A stretch of 11,127 nt of DNA from the NCBI GenBank assembly GCA_006247105.1, contig VDLU01000049.1:1-11127 (forward strand). The letters are read 5' to 3'. Under the pieces are notes generated by a model. That model saw only the letters and a list, made by a program, of their open reading frames with translations, did not search any database and was not told the origin of the DNA. Shown here one piece after another: positions 1 through 8,113 of the stretch (its first letter is position 1; each line of letters opens with the position of its first letter). The position numbers were made by a program, and so were the translations under genes. The DNA is from Giardia muris (taxonomy: Eukaryota > Fornicata > Diplomonadida > Hexamitidae).

Positions 1-66
1 GTGCAGGGGGGACGGGAGTCCCATGGGACGAGATGATGGATCGAACCCTCTATTGTCCGGGATTCC

Positions 67-98
67 CCTGGATTTTCATTAGTAAATATTAATCCAGG
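67..98. repeat. Inverted repeat with AT-rich loop in the spacer
   Basis: CCTGGATT at 67-74 is repeated as its exact reverse complement AATCCAGG at 91-98, with a 16-base AT-rich loop (75-90) between. This is a clear stem-loop or protein-binding palindrome inside otherwise GC-rich spacer. A role in rRNA transcription termination or processing is only a guess. Confidence 0.55.
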
Positions 99-110
99 AG
101 GATCTGGAGA

Positions 111-290
111 CCTGGGGGTTGGGGGGACGAGTCAGACGGATGTGGGAGAGGGCTCCCCGACGTGGTAGAGGGATGGGGGGGAGTGTGTGCAGGCGTGGGG
201 AGGGCTGAGGGAGGAAGGGGGAGGCCTGAGAGGGGGGCCACGAGGTGATTCAAGAGGAGTCAGGGGGGCATGGGGGGGCATGAGGGGGCA
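111..290 (+). repeat. G-run cluster with G-quadruplex potential
   Basis: The plus strand carries many runs of three to seven G. The stretch 197-221 has four G-runs separated by loops of 1, 4 and 5 bases, which fits the usual G-quadruplex pattern. A second cluster at 263-288 has runs of six, seven and five G separated by CAT or CATGA. The rRNA operon is transcribed from the minus strand, so the G-rich strand would be the template strand if transcription runs this far. Confidence 0.6.
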
Positions 291-318
291 TGAGGATCCA
301 TGAGGATCCATGAGAGGG
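289..318 (+). repeat. Short tandem repeat of ATGAGGATCC
   Basis: The words ATGAGGATCC, ATGAGGATCC and ATGAGAGG follow one another directly at 290-317, continuing the CATGAGGGGG pattern just upstream. It is a small microsatellite-like run in rDNA spacer, with no coding role seen. Confidence 0.5.
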
Positions 319-357
319 GCCAGGGGGATCCACGAGAGGAGTGGGGGGCTGGGGACG

Positions 358-500
358 CGATGAGAGCGATGAGAGATGACGGGGGACGATAAGAGATGAT
401 AAGAGACGATAAGGGACACGAGACACGATAAGGGACGATAATAAGTGATGAGAGGTGATGAGAGACGCGGGAGATGCGAGAGATGCGAGGGACACGGAGA
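358..500 (+). repeat. Degenerate short tandem repeat with GATAAG and GATGAGAG cores
   Basis: The plus strand repeats purine-rich words of roughly 10-12 bases: GATGAGAG, GACGATAAGAG, GATGATAAGAG, GACGATAAGGG, then GATGAGAGGT and GATGCGAGA. Copies differ by one or two bases, and the array fades into GAGACGCGGG words near 500. It looks like a drifting satellite in the rDNA spacer. Nothing in it suggests a gene. Confidence 0.6.
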
Positions 501-639
501 CGCGGGCCGCCCGGGGACGCAGACACGCCCAGTCAGTGGCCGGTGCCCACAGTGGCCTCGCCCTTCGGGCCGCCCCTTCGGTCCCCCTCTGAGGGGGCCC
601 GTCGCTTCGGCGCCCCTCCGGTCCTAAACTTGAATGAAG

Positions 640-1750
640 GAGAAAGCGGGAAGGGTTCCCTCCCGTCTGGAATGATGAGCGTCGTCCCGGGCCCCATGGA
701 CCCACTACCTCTACTCGTGCCCTCGGGGGCCCGTTCGATCGTCCGTCCGATGACCCGTGGGGGCCTGAAAGTCCCATGATAGCCCGTGTCCGATCTTCAC
801 CCTCTGAAGGATCCGTGAGGGACCCGATCGATGAAGGGGGCCGCCCGTGGGGGAGTCCCCGTCCATGGATATGAGGCCCGGGCCCCATATGATGACCCGG
901 ATCCCCCTGATGACCCGGTCCATGTGGCCGTATGAGGGGACGTGAAGGCCCCCTGGATCCTGTCCCGTGAGGACCGGACGGACCCCGACCGAAGGAACCC
1001 CATCCGTATGATGGACCACCCCCCACCCATGAAGGTCCATGGACCTGTGGGGCGTGGATCTGGGTCCCCGCTCGAGACCCCAGAGATTCAAGGGGGAGTC
1101 GGACCCCACGGGAATCCCCTGTTCGGCCCGGGCCCAGGAGACCCTCTGAAGGCCCCATGTGACCCCGTCATGGAGGACTCGAGGGGGACCCACGGCTATG
1201 GAAGGGGGGAAGATAGTCCCCCATCCCATTCGATGACCCACCCCGAGGGGACCGTGACCCCCGGAAGGCCCATCCATATGACCACATGGTCCGATGACCC
1301 GGCCCCTCGAAGGAGGGCGGGGGGGTCGGACCCCAGTCCCGATGGAGCCATGAGTCCCCCCGTGTGAGGGCCACCCCGTGAGGGACCGGGCCCCCGTCCC
1401 CGTTCATCTTGAAGGACTTCAAGGGCCCCATGGACCCAGGGGACCCCGGGGACACCTCGAATGACCCTGGAGGGAAGGCCCCGTGAGGACCCATGTGGAC
1501 TCCCGGCCAGGGCATGGACCCCCGATCCGTTCCGTGCCCAGGGGGACGGCCGTGGGCCCACGGGGGACCCCTGTACGACCCCCGTTCGAGGGACCCGCGG
1601 ACCCGCCCTCGCCCCTCCGGTCTTTTGATCTCGAGTCCGGATCCAAAATCCACTGTAACCGTTCCAAATCTGGTATCCTTCTGTAGGCCCCGTACCGGGC
1701 CTTCGACCCACGGGGGTCTGATCTCGCTTCAGGTCGATCCGGGCGGGGGA
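640..1750. repeat. Low-complexity spacer built on ATGACCC-like words
   Basis: About 1.1 kb is made of recurring words such as GATGACCCG, CCATGGACC, GTGAGGACC and GGGGACCC. Clear examples of the GATGACCC word are near 748, 891, 909, 1233 and 1293, all in different contexts. Stops are rare in several frames on both strands, giving long but meaningless open frames. An AT-richer island near 1620-1685 interrupts it. It is best described as diverged short-period repeat in the rDNA spacer; repeat spacing is irregular to the eye. Confidence 0.55.
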
Positions 1751-1759
1751 CGCCCCCTT

Positions 1760-2030
1760 GGGGCCTCACCCCCCTGGTATGACCCTCGGCGCCTCAGTCT
1801 CACCCCTCGGGGATGCCCCCTTACGACCGGGGGCCCTCACCCCCTGGTCCCACGACCGGAGGGGAGCCTTCCCACCCCCTGGTATGACGGGGGATGCCCT
1901 CACCCCCTTCAGGTCTTCCTCGGGGCGGGGGGCCTCGCTTCCGGCCCCCCTTCGGGTCTCACGACCCTCGGGGGGGTTGTTCCGGCCTTCCTCACCCCTC
2001 AGGTCTTCGACCCTCGGGGCTCGGGGGAAT
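1760..2030. repeat. C-rich imperfect repeats next to the LSU 3' end
   Basis: Units starting CCTCACCCC and followed by CTGGTATGACC, CTGGTCCCACGACC, TTCAGGTCTTC or TCAGGTCTTCGACC recur at about 1766, 1798, 1824, 1869, 1897 and 1989, with CCCTCGGGG words between them. Spacing ranges from about 26 to 90 bases. On the transcribed minus strand the block reads G-rich with GGGGTGAGG words. Its place directly after the LSU gene makes a 3' external spacer or terminator array reasonable, but that is inference. Confidence 0.55.
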
Positions 2031-2044
2031 GCCAACCCGAACCA

Positions 2045-2298
2045 AACCTCAGGCGGTCGCAAGAAGCTCCACGCCGTACAGTAGGTCGGAGAAAAGGGTC
2101 GTCAACCCGGGCGAATCGAGGGGAAGCCCCTCAACCCATGCGAGTAGGTGGGATGGACACTTAGAGGCGTTCAGTGCTAGTCCCCCGAGCGCGACAGACC
2201 GGCACTGTCAAGTCAAACAACGGGAGATCGGAGGCTCGCGACGGGTGTTCCTCTCGTACTGACCCGACGTACTGGACGCATGGAGATGGTCGGTAGGA

Positions 2299-2342
<44 letters not shown>

Positions 2343-2392
2343 CCTTAGACGGGTGAACAATCCGACGCTTCCGCACCGATGCATGCGGACGG

Positions 2393-2436
<44 letters not shown>

Positions 2437-2438
2437 GG

Positions 2439-2482
<44 letters not shown>

Positions 2483-2924
2483 TCACCTCCACGCTCGGAT
2501 TACCGGAGCGGTTGAAGGATCGTTAGGCCACGCTTTCACGGCAAGTACCGGGACAGGGGGTACTAGTCAAGTAGCTTATGCCCTTATGCTCCACGTGAGG
2601 TTTCCGACCTCACTGAGCTTACCATAGGACGCCTGCGGTGTGATCTAGCAGGCGCGCCGCCCCAGCCAAACTCCCCATCCGACCGTGTGCCGATGTAAGT
2701 CGGTGAGTGGGATGGTGAACAACGTCAGGGTATCTCATGGAAGCGGCCTCCCTGTATGCTGCACCGATGATCCCATCCCCAGGATCGGATTGGAGTCAAG
2801 CTCAAAAGGGTCTTCTTGCCCCGCCGACCAACACCCGCCCGTTCCCGGGTCTGTAGGTTCACGGAGGCATGACTTGGGACAGTGGGATCCTCGTTGATCC
2901 ATTCATGCACGTCGGAAATTACCC

Positions 2925-2965
<41 letters not shown>

Positions 2966-4680
2966 GCCGTTTACCAGGGCTTGGATGAACCTCTTCATGG
3001 TGACGGTCATGGCACTGGGCAGAAATCACGTCGTGTACGCATCCATGACGACTGGCACGACGCTATGTTGTTAGTAGACAGTCGGGATCCCTCGGTCCGT
3101 GCCGGTTCTGATCGATCAGAGCCACTCCTTCTCCCGAGGTTACGGAGCTAGTTTGCCGACTTCCCTGAGTCATGGTCTCTCCCGCCTAGAGGCTGATCAC
3201 CTTGGAGTCCTGTTGCGGTTGTGGTACGATCAGGATGGGGGGGACACAACGGGTTTCATGGATGACCGAAGGGACATGTGATCCATCATGGCCATGCACG
3301 ACCTGAAGTACTACTGGCCATGGGGGGACTGGGGTAGGACGGGATGACTCCCACCATGTGCTTCGTTCATGTACCGTTGTGAAAGGATGTCACCAAGACC
3401 CATCATACCACCGGGATGTTAACCGGTCAGCCCTATCGTCCTGTGAGGATGACCCATGGTACGGCGTACACCATCGGACTTAGGATCGTGTCACCCGTAT
3501 CTGATCGACAGGGATACGGAACCCATCTCCACGTCAGGCCTCCAGATGGAGTAATGGCTACTACTACCGAGATCAGCAATCATGACTCGATCCACCACGT
3601 GTCACCCCATGGCTTCGACTCGATCATGACGACCTCCTACCCGAGACACATCTCGGTCGGGTTCCGATCGTATGCTTCGGCGTGTTCCATTTTCCGGGCC
3701 CCTCGATTCGGCTGGTGGGTTGTTACACACTCCTTAGAGGCTTCCTACTGTTAAGGCCACCTTCCAGCTGTCACGATCGACGGACACCGTTTGATCGAGC
3801 ATACACTTCCACCTTCCCCCGACTGTCGGTTCATCCCGTCTTGCCCGTCCTGCTTACCAGGAGAGGCCCACTCGACTCAACACTGTTGAGGGGGCCACAC
3901 AAGTTGGCCCGCTCCACCCTTGTTCATGGTTCGAGGGGTGGATAAGGAGTGACCTCCCTACTCCCACCGATCGTGGCCTTACCTAGGGCAGCTGTTCATG
4001 ATGTCGGCTATCCTGGAGACATTTCGGAGGTAACCAGCTACCAGGTGGTTCGATGAGTCTTTCGCCCCTACACTCAACTCGACGAGCGATTTGCACGTCA
4101 GCACCGGGATGGGCCTCCACCAGGCTTTCGTCTGGCTTCACCTGGTCAAGTGTAGATCACCTTTCGGGTCTAGGACCGATCGCTCTGCCCTTGTAAGGGG
4201 CCCCTTGAAGTCTTGATTCCCTTTGCCACATGACTCGCGATCGGTCTAACTCTCGGTCCGTGTTTCGAGACGGGCCCGACCAATCGATCATCGACAGGTC
4301 GGGAGTCGCCTCCGGTTCAGGGTCTTTTGACGTGCCTGGGTCGGCATCCTTCTCACCTTTCGTTCGCCACTACTTGGTCCTCTATCGGTCTCGGGGCGGT
4401 ATTTAGCCTTAGAAGGGTACCACCTCCTCTTCCCTCTACACTCTCAAGCAGAGGTACTCGTCGTTGGGGTTGTGTCCATCCTACGGGACTGGCAACCCTC
4501 CTTGGTGTGGGTTTCAACCCATCTTCGGGTTTAGGACATCCCCCCAGTCCTCACAACGCTCATCGCTTCGGGTCGGACTACTCCTGGATCGCTCGCCGCT
4601 AATCAAGGAATCCGGTTGTGTCTTCTCCTGGGCGTACTGATATGCTTAAGTTCCACCCGTCATCTTCATCGGAGTGGGGG
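2045..4680 (-). rRNA. Large subunit (28S-type) ribosomal RNA
   Basis: This is the large-subunit rRNA, transcribed right to left, forming the peptidyl transferase centre and the factor-binding site of the ribosome. Signatures seen on the plus strand as reverse complements are: the sarcin-ricin loop GTTCCTCTCGTACT at 2247-2260; the domain V block around 2295-2339 (GGATAAAACTAACCTGTCTC, then GGTCTAAACCCAGCTCACG); the block at 2456-2482 (TTATCCCTGTGGTAACTTTT); and the 5' motif CTTAAGCATATCAGTACGCC at 4633-4650. ACTTAGAGGCGTTCAGTGCT near 2160 matches the conserved stretch close to the 3' end. At about 2.6 kb it is short for a eukaryote, as in Giardia. Both ends are estimates: the 5' end from its usual distance upstream of the CTTAAGC motif, the 3' end where conserved sequence gives way to C-rich repeats (error perhaps 30 bases). 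Translations read through this region are shadows. Confidence 0.96.
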
Positions 4681-4715
4681 GGATCCTCATCTCATTCCCC
4701 ATCGTTCAACCCCTC
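4681..4715 (-). other. Internal transcribed spacer 2
   Basis: About 35 bases separate the end of 5.8S from the LSU start. Both edges are estimated, so the true length could differ by 10-20 bases. Such a tiny spacer is expected for Giardia and far smaller than in most eukaryotes. Confidence 0.6.
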
Positions 4716-4857
4716 GAACAACCCAGTTCGTAGATCACCCCACCACCCGATGATCCATTCGAAGATCGATGTCACGTGCTTGACCACATCGAGTATCGTC
4801 GTCAGCCACGTCCTTCATCGTCCCCCGAGCCAAGGCATCCACCGGGTCGCGTCATCT
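4716..4857 (-). rRNA. 5.8S ribosomal RNA
   Basis: The minus strand reads GGTGGATGCCTTGGCTC, then CGATGAAGGACGTGGCTGA, then CGATAC, then a GTGACATCGATCTTCGAA block. These align in order with the conserved 5.8S landmarks (CTTGGCTC, CGATGAAGAACG, CGATAC, CATCGAATCTTTGAA of other eukaryotes). The plus-strand image CCAAGGCATCCACC lies near 4832. The product pairs with the LSU 5' region in the ribosome. It lies in the standard order SSU-5.8S-LSU. Ends are estimated to about 10 bases; the length of roughly 140 is close to what Giardia uses. Confidence 0.88.
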
Positions 4858-4889
4858 CATTGCCTTCATCCTCGTACCTTCCTCTCGAT
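4858..4889 (-). other. Internal transcribed spacer 1
   Basis: Only about 30 bases lie between the SSU 3' end (GGATGGATC) and the start of 5.8S. The length is set by two well-recognised flanks, though the 5.8S side is approximate. Confidence 0.65.
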
Positions 4890-6270
4890 GGATCCATCCG
4901 CAGGTTCACCTACGGATACCTTGTTACGACTTCTCCTTCCTCCAAGCCTCGCGGTTCGTCCCTGTTCGGTTCATCCTCCAGGAGCTCGCCAGAAGACCAG
5001 TCGGTAGGAGCGACGGGCGGTGTGTACAAGGGGCAGGGACGTATCCGGCGTAGATTGATGACCTACGCCTACTAGACATTCCAGGTTCACGAGGACGTTC
5101 CAGTCCACGATCCAACACGTGGGGGTTTGATCTCATCAAGCTTCACAACTCGACGTGGTTTCATCCCCACAGTGTAGTACGCGTGCAGCCCAGGGCGTCT
5201 AAGGGCATCACAGACCTGTTATCGCCCCACCTTCCTCCAATTCACCATTGGCGGTCCCATCCAGGTTAGGGTCTCGCTCGTTGTCGCAGTCAAGCAGACG
5301 GCTCAAGCCACGGCTGTGAACGGCCATGCACCACCACTCGTACGATCACGAAGGTCCTCTCAACCGTCGATCCTCCGTACGTCTGGGCCTGGTAAGGTGT
5401 TCGCGTTGAGTCAAATTGAGCCGCAGACTCCAGTCTGGTGGTACCCCTCCGTCAATGCCTTCAAGTTCCAGCCTTGCGGCCATACTCCCCCCAGAGCCCG
5501 TACCCTGATCGGTTTCCCTTCGATCCTGAGACCTGGCCAGTCTTCGGTGGCATCGTTTACGCCCGGGAATACGTGGTGTCTAATCGCCTTCTCGCCCCCG
5601 GGCTTCGTCCTGGTTCGACTGATATGGTCTTGCAAGGCTTACGCCTTTGTCTGTCTTGGTCGATATCCTATTTCACCCGTCCCCCACCAATACACATGCC
5701 TTACCATTCACCTTCATGTCCGTCCCGGGCTTTCTCGTATCACTCCCGTTAAGCGCTCCTCTTTCCTCCCGGCTGGACGTCTCGACTCCGGACGTTTTAA
5801 CTGCAACAGCGCGTACGACGCCTGCCGAGTGGAATTACCGCGGCTGCTGGCACAGACCTTTCCTCGACTTGTGTGGGGTCATCTACCCCCAGTCTTCCAT
5901 TTCATGGGATCCCGTTGCTGCCTCACGCCTTCACGCATTGGGCAAGTTCCGCGCTGCTGCGTCTTGGATGTACGGGCCGTTCTCAGGCCCGTTCTCCGGA
6001 GTCAACCCTGATCTCCGCAGGATCATCCCTCCGTAGACCACTATCTACCGACTAGGTATACTCGGAACCTCATCCGGGCATTCGCTCCATCGCGTGCTTT
6101 CCTTCCCGCTCTTGAGCATCGTCTTGGCGCTGGGTTGCCAGCGGTATCCGTCTAGCTTCACCCCGGTCAGACTCGTACCGTTGTACCGAGCCGTCCGCCA
6201 CTTATACTCGTGTCCGCTTGCATGGCTTTTGTCCTTGGGGTAGCGTAGTATCCGGCAGGATCAACGGATG
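4890..6270 (-). rRNA. Small subunit (16S-like) ribosomal RNA
   Basis: This is the small-subunit rRNA, transcribed right to left. Landmarks on the plus strand as reverse complements are: the 3' end ATCCATCCGCAGGTTCACCT at 4892-4911 followed by TACCTTGTTACGACTTCTCC; the decoding-site block GACGGGCGGTGTGTACAAG at 5012-5030; TCCGTCAATGCCTTCAAGTT near 5448; the 530-region ATTACCGCGGCTGCTGGCAC at 5834-5853; and the 5' end GGCAGGATCAACGGATG at 6254-6270. At about 1.38 kb it is of Giardia-like short length. One line counted by eye is 60% GC and another 62%, well below G. intestinalis. Oddity: the near-universal GGTTGATCC at the 5' end reads CGTTGATCC, one G short. Open frames across this stretch are shadows. 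Confidence 0.97.
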
Positions 6271-6430
6271 GTCTGTCGATCGGTCGATCCGTCGTTGTGG
6301 GCGGCCTTCCGTCTCTGTGTACGATCCACACTCGTCGTCGGGTGGGTCTTCTCGTCCCGGTCCGGCCTCGTCGTGCCTTCCCTATAGTAGCCGAAAATCG
6401 GCCTTCATCTTTGGGACACTTATTGAAGGT
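6271..6430 (-). promoter_or_regulatory. Probable 5' external transcribed spacer and rRNA promoter region
   Basis: The rRNA operon must start just right of 6270. The most promoter-like element is an AT-richer patch at 6381-6430 within GC-rich DNA. Read on the minus strand it carries a small hairpin GCCGA-TTT-TCGGC (6390-6402) followed by TACTATAGGG (6381-6390). A start near TATAGGG would leave a leader of about 110 bases. Giardia promoters are short AT-rich elements, which supports the idea, but no rRNA start has been shown here. A repeated GTCGATC word sits at 6275-6290 next to the SSU 5' end. Confidence 0.35.
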
Positions 6431-8113
6431 CTCTAGGTGGGGGTTGTGGTCCTGCACGGCACTCCGTTCCTCTCCGTCTCCCTTCCCCATCCCCTGTGTC
6501 CTTCCTTTCTCTCCTGGAAGCCCTCATCGTCCGGAAGTGAGGAGACTCGGATCTAAGTGATGCCAGATGCAGTCCGTGAATGTGCTTGAGGGGACCGTAG
6601 CAGCTGGGTTCATACGTCGGGATGCCTGGACAGGATAGACCTGCCCATTTGGGCGCCATCAGGCCTCAGGCTGGACCGGACGTCTCGAGGTCGTAGTATG
6701 AGACCCCGGAAGCACTCGTGATGGGGCTGCCGTTCTGGGTCGAGACGGGAAGATCGGAAGGGAGGTGAGCCCGTTCCCTGTGTGCGGCCTCCAGGCACGT
6801 GTTTCGGTCCTCCCCATGTCCCCGGGCCTCCTGGTCGTATCTCAAGGAGGTCCTCGATGAAGTCCGGTCGTCACGGCACGTCAGAGGCCTGGTTGGGAGA
6901 CGCCTCCCCGAACCCCCTCGTGGGACGGTCCGGTCGGTCCTGCACGTGCAGGCGTCTAGGAGGTGGGAGGGGTAGGATGCCACTCTATACGCATACCTAC
7001 CAGTCTGAAGACGTCCGTCTTGCCCCAGCCCTCCCACCACTTGACCTGCCTCCGATTCCCTGCACGTTGCTGACAGGATGACCTCGGATGAAGAGCCGTC
7101 CGAGGTGGAGATAACGGAGACCTCCTTGGCGTCCGTGTTGGGAAGGGGTCAGACGGACGACCGGGAGCACGTCCCTGCAGAAGGAGCTCCCCAATGGCAA
7201 AGGTCTCAGGGCGTTCGTATTCTCCTCCTCCTCGGGCGTGTGATGACAGCCCCACTCGAACGATATCCGTGCAAGGGTGGACAAGGAGGTCCTCGTGGCT
7301 TCAAGAAGGGTTCCAGGAGGAGGCAGGGATCCGACGACAAGGGGACGATCAGATCGGAGGCCGAGTTGGGGCGAGGAAGGGACGACGAACCAGTGGCTGG
7401 TGTATCAGGCTCAGGGTTCGAGAGCGAGGGGATCCATAAGGTTGGACAGGACTCGTGCTCCATCCGATGATCGAACTCAGAGGTTCCATATCCCCCCGAC
7501 GTCCTCAGCTGATGGTGGACCTCCCGATGCCACCACAGTCGGGAAGGAGGTAGAACGTGTCCTTCCACGAACCGACTGACACCCACTCCGTTCGACTCGG
7601 ACGGTCTTCCCTGTGCATGAGGACCCGTCGTCGTGGATGCTGTCATCCCCGAGGATCCTCAGTGCATCGTGGGACGACCAAGGAGGATACTGTCCATGGT
7701 GGCGTCGACCCGTGCACCTCACGCTCCTCGAACAGGCTCCAGTTCGTGGCACGGCCCCACGAGCTGGAGGGCGTGAACTCCGGACAGCCACTTCCGTCAC
7801 GAGTCCGGGGCAGTGAGCAGCCGGCATTGGCTCACACAGCCATGCACGGCCTGGTGCCCTTCCCCTCTATCCATCCATGCCCTCAGACAGATCCGAGGAG
7901 GCTGGCCCTCCTTCATGGAGACGGGTTGAGATCAACCGGGGCTCATGGTCGTCCTCTCGTCCCCTCCCGTGATCCCGTTCACTCCACTTGATCGAAGGAC
8001 GAGACCGGGGCACTGGACGATGACTGTTGATCCGGAGGCCCATAGGAGGACCGACGGGGACTCCTTCATCCGGCCGGGCCTTCCGACCTCCTGCCCCTGC
8101 CTCCGGATGCAGG
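6431..8113. other. Upstream spacer with no defensible gene
   Basis: About 1.7 kb lie between the rRNA promoter region and the ankyrin/coiled-coil gene. The longest open frames are a plus-strand one at 7078-7470 (about 130 codons, acidic N-terminus, then R-, G- and S-rich) and a minus-strand one at 7206-7646. They overlap on opposite strands, lack domains I recognise, and have no A-rich start context like the neighbouring ankyrin gene. GGAGGTCCTCG recurs at about 6847 and 7286 and, apparently as coding sequence, near 8416. No ankyrin, kinase, CXXC-rich surface protein or retrotransposon motif was seen. It may be rDNA spacer or heavily decayed coding DNA. Confidence 0.5.
7978..7983 (-). promoter_or_regulatory. 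Possible polyadenylation signal AGTGAA
   Basis: Giardia mRNAs commonly carry AGTRAA shortly after the stop codon. AGTGAA on the minus strand here is the first such match I noticed downstream of the ankyrin/coiled-coil gene, about 130 bases past its stop at 8114. That is farther than usual, so it is weak. Confidence 0.2.

Larger units (their letters stand above)
1..2044. other. Ribosomal intergenic spacer downstream of the LSU gene
   Basis: This is about 2 kb of spacer on the 3' side of the minus-strand rRNA operon. No protein gene is convincing here. Several frames stay open for hundreds of bases at once on both strands, which is what low-complexity, stop-poor GC-rich DNA does by chance, and the translations are rich in P, G, R and S with no domain. 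The plus strand is G-rich from about 110 to 340 and becomes C-rich after about 1760. The sub-blocks are listed separately. AT-richer islands lie at about 70-95, 625-660 and 1620-1685. A 12-base perfect palindrome, GTCCCATGGGAC, sits at 18-29. The role as rDNA spacer is inferred from position. Confidence 0.8.

Noticed and set aside
75..90. Resemblance of the hairpin loop (TTTACTAATG on the minus strand) to the Giardia RNA 3'-processing motif TCCTTTACTCAA
   Set aside because: Only a partial match; no full motif was found anywhere in the window.
358..500. GATAAG words as binding sites for a GATA-type regulator
   Set aside because: They are explained more simply as units of a drifting short tandem repeat.
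250..1158. A 302-codon open frame on the minus strand in the spacer, plus other long frames at 711-1277, 1168-1711 and 1493-2164
   Set aside because: Open frames overlap on both strands in low-complexity GC-rich repeat; the translations are P/G/R/S-rich without domains and follow the repeat words. No A-rich start context.
5316..6036. Long plus-strand open frames within 2685-6560
   Set aside because: They lie across or antisense to conserved SSU, 5.8S and LSU rRNA and are shadows of the rRNA sequence.
7078..7470. A plus-strand frame of about 130 codons with an acidic start
   Set aside because: Overlaps an equally long minus-strand frame, has no recognisable domain and no AT-rich start context; kept only as a note in the spacer entry.
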